Of a stretch of 18,380 bases of DNA, positions 15,372 through 18,380 are shown piece by piece. The DNA is from an uncultured Solirubrobacteraceae bacterium (lineage in GTDB: Bacteria > Actinomycetota > Thermoleophilia > Solirubrobacterales > Solirubrobacteraceae). Both the position numbers and the translations under genes were made by a program. Numbering within the stretch: the first letter of the stretch is position 1; each line of letters opens with the position of its first letter. Below the pieces are notes generated by a model, which saw only the letters and a list, made by a program, of their open reading frames with translations, searched no databases and was not told where the DNA came from. The DNA is taken from the NCBI GenBank assembly GCA_902806215.1, contig CADCVT010000283.1, forward strand, positions 1 to 18,380, read 5' to 3'.

Positions 15372-16652
15372 ATGCGTCGCCTCCTCCTCGCCACCGTGGC
15401 CGTCCTGGCCCTCGCCGCTCCTGCCGCCGCGCAGGACCCGCAGATCACCGCCGCCGACGTCGCTCCGCACCTGCAGGCGCTGCAGGGCGTCGCGAGTGCC
15501 AACGGCGGCAACCGCGCCGCCGGCCTGCCCGGCGCGAACGCCACGGCCGACTACATCGTCACCCAGCTCGAGCAGGCGGGCTGGCAGGTCCGGCGCCAGC
15601 CGGTGACGTTCCCGTACTTCGACCTGCGCTCGCCGCCGCGGGTGCACACCCTGCGGCCGGGGCGCGACGTCGTCGCGGTCCGCTACAGCGGCGCGGGCGA
15701 CGTGACCGGCCGGCTCCGCCTCGTCGAGTCCGAGGGATGCGGCCGCGAGAGCTTCCGCGCGGTGCGCCGCGGCGACGTCGTCCTCGCGCCGTTCGCCGCG
15801 TGCACGTTCAGCCGCCTGGCGGCGACGATCAAGCGCGAGGGCGGCGCGGCGCTGCTGACGATCGCGTCGGAGCAGTCGTTCCCCCTCACGTCGGTGTCCT
15901 TCGTGCCCGGGCTGCCGATCCCCGTCCTCGGCCTCAGCGACCCGGCCGCGCGGCGGCTGTACGCCTCGCGCCGGAACCGGCCGGTGCGCGTGACCGTCGA
16001 CGCGACGATCGCGCCGCGGACGGCCGACAACGTCGTCGCCGAGCTGCCCGGCACCGACGGCCGGAGCGTCTTCATGGCCGGTGGCCACCTCGACTCGGTC
16101 ATCGAGGGCCCGGGCATCAACGACAACGCCAGCGGCGTCGCCGCCCTACTCGAGATGGGCGAGAAGCTCGCCGCCGCACCGCGCGGGCGCTCCACGCTGC
16201 GGTTGGGCTTCTGGACGGCCGAGGAGCACGGGCTCTTCGGGTCGCGTCACTACGTCAAGACGCTCGATGCCGCCGAGCGCAAGCGAACGGCCGGCTACCT
16301 GAACCTCGACATGGTCGGCTCGCCGAACGCGGTGCCCGAGATCTACTCGTCGCGCAACAAGCTGTCGTCGGCGCTGCGCAAGCGGATTCGTGGCGCGGGA
16401 TCGACGCCGTTCCGCCGCGCGGACTCCGACCACGACGCGTTCCGCCGGGCCGGGATCGCGGTCAGCGGCATCTACACCGGCGGGCTCGAAAGCAAGACGC
16501 GCGAGCAGCGGCGGCGGTTCGGCGGGCGCGCGGGAGCACTGCGAGACCGCTGCTACCACCGGGCCTGCGACACGGCCGACAGCGCGAGCGCGACCGTGAC
16601 CGCCCGGATGGCGGCGGCGGCGGCGGGAGCGATGGCCGAGGTGGCCCGCTAG
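15372..16652 (+). CDS. secreted M28 metallopeptidase with PA domain (paralogue 2)
   Basis: Predicted secreted zinc aminopeptidase, 426 aa. A clear signal peptide (MRRLLLATVAVLALAAPAAAQ) with cleavage likely after AAA or AAQ near residue 20. A PA-like region lies around 105-210. The M28 residues are His239 in GHLDSV, Asp251 in GINDNASG, Glu284-Glu285 in TAEEHGLFG, Asp313 in YLNLDMVG and His396 in CYHRACD; the flanking Cys pair probably forms the disulfide known in S. griseus aminopeptidase. The TREQRRRFGGRAGA loop before the last ligand is of the normal family type. It shares many exact motifs with the upstream gene (FWTAEE, LFGSRHYV, YLNLDMVG, GGNRAAG), so the pair arose by tandem duplication. 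No SD is visible, and co-transcription is likely. Confidence 0.94.
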   Translation: MRRLLLATVAVLALAAPAAAQDPQITAADVAPHLQALQGVASANGGNRAAGLPGANATADYIVTQLEQAGWQVRRQPVTFPYFDLRSPPRVHTLRPGRDVVAVRYSGAGDVTGRLRLVESEGCGRESFRAVRRGDVVLAPFAACTFSRLAATIKREGGAALLTIASEQSFPLTSVSFVPGLPIPVLGLSDPAARRLYASRRNRPVRVTVDATIAPRTADNVVAELPGTDGRSVFMAGGHLDSVIEGPGINDNASGVAALLEMGEKLAAAPRGRSTLRLGFWTAEEHGLFGSRHYVKTLDAAERKRTAGYLNLDMVGSPNAVPEIYSSRNKLSSALRKRIRGAGSTPFRRADSDHDAFRRAGIAVSGIYTGGLESKTREQRRRFGGRAGALRDRCYHRACDTADSASATVTARMAAAAAGAMAEVAR

Positions 16653-16656
16653 GCGA

Positions 16657-16671
16657 TCAGCTGTCTGCTGA
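16657..16671 (+). terminator. small hairpin after the second M28 gene
   Basis: TCAGC (16657-16661) pairs with GCTGA (16667-16671) around TGTCT, 4 nt after the stop. This 5-bp stem is weak alone; the stronger hairpin at 16693-16707, symmetrical enough to work in both directions, may serve both convergent genes. Confidence 0.3.
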
Positions 16672-16692
16672 CCTAGTGTCGGGGGTTGTGAT

Positions 16693-16707
16693 GGGGGCGG
16701 AGCCCCC
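16693..16707 (-). terminator. terminator hairpin at the end of the glutaredoxin gene
   Basis: GGGGGC and GCCCCC form a 6-bp stem around a 3-nt loop, touching the glutaredoxin stop codon (16707-16709). Read on the minus strand it is CGTAGGGGGCTCCGCCCCC, nearly identical to the element after recO (17721-17737). It may be bidirectional between the convergent M28 and glutaredoxin genes. Confidence 0.55.
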
Positions 16708-16961
16708 TACGCCGCGATGAGCTCGCGGAGCTTGCCGCTCTGGTCGGCGGCCAGGGTCTCCTGGAAGCCGCCGACGAGCTCACCGCCGATGATGACCTGC
16801 GGGAAGCTCATCATGCCGGTCTTCTGCACGAGCTCGGCCCTTCCGGCCGCGTCGCGTGCCATGTTGATCTCCGTGTACTCGATCCCTCGAGCATCGAGAA
16901 GCTGCTTGACCCGCGTGCAGAACGAGCACGGGTCCGTGGTGTACACGACGACGTCGCTCAT
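16707..16961 (-). CDS. glutaredoxin-family thiol-disulfide oxidoreductase
   Basis: A small cytosolic redox protein, 84 aa, the usual size for glutaredoxins of the GrxC/mycoredoxin type. The active site is CSFC (Cys12 and Cys15) after VVVYTTDP. The cis-Pro motif is SFPQV (52-56) and the GG motif is VGGFQE (63-68), a complete thioredoxin fold. CSFC differs from the common CPYC/CPFC. In actinobacteria the partner thiol would be mycothiol, making a mycoredoxin-like role possible, but that is inference. Start ATG on the minus strand at 16961. A longer minus-strand frame continues through recO but is its antisense shadow. It is divergent from recO with 21 nt between start codons, and convergent with the M28 gene. 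Confidence 0.93.
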   Translation of the reverse strand: MSDVVVYTTDPCSFCTRVKQLLDARGIEYTEINMARDAAGRAELVQKTGMMSFPQVIIGGELVGGFQETLAADQSGKLRELIAA

Positions 16962-16971
16962 GAGGCAGTCC

Positions 16972-16977
16972 AAGGTA
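16972..16977 (-). promoter_or_regulatory. candidate -10 box for the glutaredoxin gene
   Basis: On the minus strand TACCTT fits TANNNT and ends 10 nt before the ATG, implying a very short or absent leader. It lies within the 21-nt gap between the divergent starts. No -35 box is recognisable. Confidence 0.35.
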
Positions 16978-16982
16978 GCGCC

Positions 16983-17711
16983 GTGGCCGGATCGCTGAAG
17001 ACGGAGGGCATCGTGCTCCGCACGCTGCGGTTCGGCGAGGCTGATCGCATCCTCCACGTCTATACCCCGCATCGCGGGAGGGTGAGCGCCATCGCCAAGG
17101 GGGTGCGGCGGGCGCGCAGCCGGTTCGGCGGGCGGCTGGAGCCGTTCTTCCGCCTCAACCTCGTGCTCTACGAGGGCCGAAGCGACCTGCTGACGGTCAC
17201 GAGCGCGGAGACGATCGACCCGTTCGCGCGCCTGCGCGGCGACGCCGCCGGCCTCGACGGCGCGGCCCGTGCATGCGACGCGGTGAGCCGGCTGTTCGAG
17301 AGCAGCGATCCGAACCCGGCGGTCTTCCACCTCCTCGCCAACGAGCTGTCGCTGCTCGACCGCGACCCCTCCGTCCACGCGACGAAGGCCAACCAACTGG
17401 CGTTCCGCCTCAAGCTTCTCCTCGCCGCCGGCCTCGCGCCGCAGCTCGGCGGCTGCGCGAGCTGCGGCGACCGCGAGCACGTCAGCGGCTTCAGCGGCGC
17501 CGCCGGCGGCGTCGTGTGCGGATCGTGCGAGGGATCGGCGTTCCCGCTCGACGAGGAGGCCCACAGCTTCATGGTCGACGCGCTGGGCCGCCCGCTGGCC
17601 GAGGCGCCCGCCTCGCCCGGCGACCGCGCGTTGCGGCAGGCCGAGCGCGCGATCCTCGACACCGTCGAGCACCACGCGCACCTCAGGCTGCGTCCCGCGC
17701 TTACCCGATAG
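16983..17711 (+). CDS. recO: DNA repair protein RecO
   Basis: RecO helps load RecA onto SSB-coated single-stranded DNA in the RecFOR pathway and anneals strands. The product is 242 aa, the same as E. coli. The N-terminal OB-fold (about 1-80) starts KTEGIVLRTLRFGEADRIL, a family hallmark. The alpha-helical C-terminal part contains a zinc site, Cys158, 161, 179 and 182 (CASC and CGSC), as in Deinococcus-type RecO proteins. GTG start, with no clear SD and only 21 nt from the divergent glutaredoxin start. It therefore lacks room for a separate upstream promoter unless this lies in the glutaredoxin coding region. A hairpin terminator follows the stop. Confidence 0.95.
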   Translation: MAGSLKTEGIVLRTLRFGEADRILHVYTPHRGRVSAIAKGVRRARSRFGGRLEPFFRLNLVLYEGRSDLLTVTSAETIDPFARLRGDAAGLDGAARACDAVSRLFESSDPNPAVFHLLANELSLLDRDPSVHATKANQLAFRLKLLLAAGLAPQLGGCASCGDREHVSGFSGAAGGVVCGSCEGSAFPLDEEAHSFMVDALGRPLAEAPASPGDRALRQAERAILDTVEHHAHLRLRPALTR

Positions 17712-17724
17712 AACTTCCGCCGTA

Positions 17725-17737
17725 GGGGCTCCGCCCC
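17725..17737 (+). terminator. terminator hairpin after recO
   Basis: GGGGC pairs with GCCCC around TCC, 13 nt after the recO stop. The enclosing CGTAGGGGCTCCGCCCC matches, in inverted orientation, the element at the end of the glutaredoxin gene. A C/T-rich tract follows. Confidence 0.55.
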
Positions 17738-17755
17738 CTCCCGACCCCCGAGACT

Positions 17756-17761
17756 TAGAGT
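17756..17761 (+). promoter_or_regulatory. candidate -10 box for ppdK
   Basis: TAGAGT fits TANNNT and ends 9 nt before the ppdK ATG, with no SD in between, consistent with leaderless or near-leaderless transcription. No convincing -35 box. Confidence 0.4.
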
Positions 17762-17770
17762 GAAACCGCT

Positions 17771-18380
17771 ATGAGCGCACCGGCCACCACGAAGTGGGTC
17801 CTCGACTTCTCCGAGGGCTCGCGCGAGATGCGCGACCTCCTCGGCGGCAAGGGCGCGAACGTCGCCGAGATGACGCGCGTGCTCGGCCCGGACAAGGTGC
17901 CAGCCGGGTTCACGATCACCACCGAGGCCTGCGTCGCCTACATGGGTCGCGACGGCGAGTTCCCGGACGGGCTCGACGAGCAGGTCGCCGAGGCCATCGC
18001 GCGGCTCGAGGAGCACGCCGGCAAGCGGCTGGGCGACCACGACGACCCGTTGCTCGTCTCGGTGCGCTCGGGCGCGCGCGAGTCGATGCCCGGGATGCTC
18101 GACACGGTCCTCAACCTCGGCCTGAACGACGAGAGCGTCGAGGGGCTCGCGCGCAAGACCGGCAACGAGCGCTTCGCGTGGGACTCCTACCGGCGGTTCG
18201 TGCAGATGTTCGGCAACGTCGTGATGGGCATCGAGGGCGAGCGGTTCGAGGACGAGATCAAGCGCGTCAAGGCCGGCCGCGAGGTCACGCAGGACACCGA
18301 GCTCGACGTCGACGCCCTGCGCGAGCTGACCCGGGCCTTCCAGGGCTTCTACGCGTTCCCGCAGGACCCGCAGGAGCAGC
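17771..18380 (+). CDS. ppdK: pyruvate, phosphate dikinase, N-terminal part
   Basis: Interconverts pyruvate, ATP and phosphate with phosphoenolpyruvate, AMP and pyrophosphate, serving gluconeogenesis or pyrophosphate-linked glycolysis. Only the first 203 residues are in the window; the family is about 870-900 aa, so the gene runs off the right edge with no stop reached. Visible motifs of the ATP-grasp nucleotide-binding domain are LLGGKGANVAEM (23-34), PAGFTITTEAC (44-54), SVRSGARESMPGML (97-110) with Arg99, VLNLGLND (113-120) and NERFAWDSYRRF. The RSGARESMPGM form distinguishes it from PEP synthase. ATG start, with a TANNNT hexamer 9 nt upstream. It is separated from recO by a terminator, so it is probably its own transcription unit. 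Confidence 0.96.
   Translation, partial: MSAPATTKWVLDFSEGSREMRDLLGGKGANVAEMTRVLGPDKVPAGFTITTEACVAYMGRDGEFPDGLDEQVAEAIARLEEHAGKRLGDHDDPLLVSVRSGARESMPGMLDTVLNLGLNDESVEGLARKTGNERFAWDSYRRFVQMFGNVVMGIEGERFEDEIKRVKAGREVTQDTELDVDALRELTRAFQGFYAFPQDPQEQ

Noticed and set aside
16962..17681. N-terminal extension of the glutaredoxin frame to 17681 on the minus strand
   Set aside because: The extension is antisense to recO and low-complexity; the family start MSDVVVYTTDPCSFC is at 16961.

Overview
The window is chromosomal housekeeping DNA from a very GC-rich actinobacterium. I think the class Thermoleophilia (Solirubrobacterales-type) is the best fit. Reasons are the strong G/C third-position bias, frequent GTG starts, four-base GTGA stop/start overlaps, TANNNT -10 boxes close to start codons, and a gene order tlyA-nadK-recN-pyrG-NUDIX-xerD that matches the Mycobacterium tuberculosis block Rv1694-Rv1701. 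The class assignment is inference. No phage, transposase, tRNA, rRNA or CRISPR array is visible, and no gene-free stretch exceeds 300 bases.

Layout, left to right. (1) The 3' part of dxs (isoprenoid MEP pathway), followed after 2 nt by an HSL-family esterase and a hairpin terminator. (2) tlyA (rRNA 2'-O-methyltransferase) and nadK, overlapping by 4 nt, then recN behind a leader with two mutually exclusive hairpins. (3) A 62-codon unknown ORF, then pyrG, bracketed by similar GC-rich hairpin elements. (4) An M20 (PepT-like) peptidase overlapping an ADP-ribose-pyrophosphatase-type NUDIX hydrolase, then xerD, whose 3' end runs into a 53-bp tandem repeat. (5) A putative lipoprotein overlapping deoB (phosphopentomutase). 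(6) A 33-bp palindromic repeat array filling the deoB-mutM gap. (7) mutM overlapping the first of two paralogous exported M28 peptidases. (8) A divergent glutaredoxin/recO pair enclosed by inverted copies of one terminator. (9) The start of ppdK, which runs off the right edge.

Functional themes are DNA repair and recombination (recN, xerD, mutM, recO), nucleotide and cofactor metabolism (nadK, pyrG, NUDIX, deoB), ribosome modification (tlyA), central metabolism (dxs, ppdK) and proteolysis (M20 and two M28). No gene cassette here looks like a new system. The most unusual material is non-coding: the 33-bp palindrome array, the 53-bp repeat that appears to have grown from the end of xerD, the switch-like recN leader, and recurring short hairpins around pyrG and around grx/recO. 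Protein-level oddities are a glycine-rich insert in RecN, a Ser at the expected phospho-Thr position of DeoB, and a loop missing from one of the two M28 paralogues.
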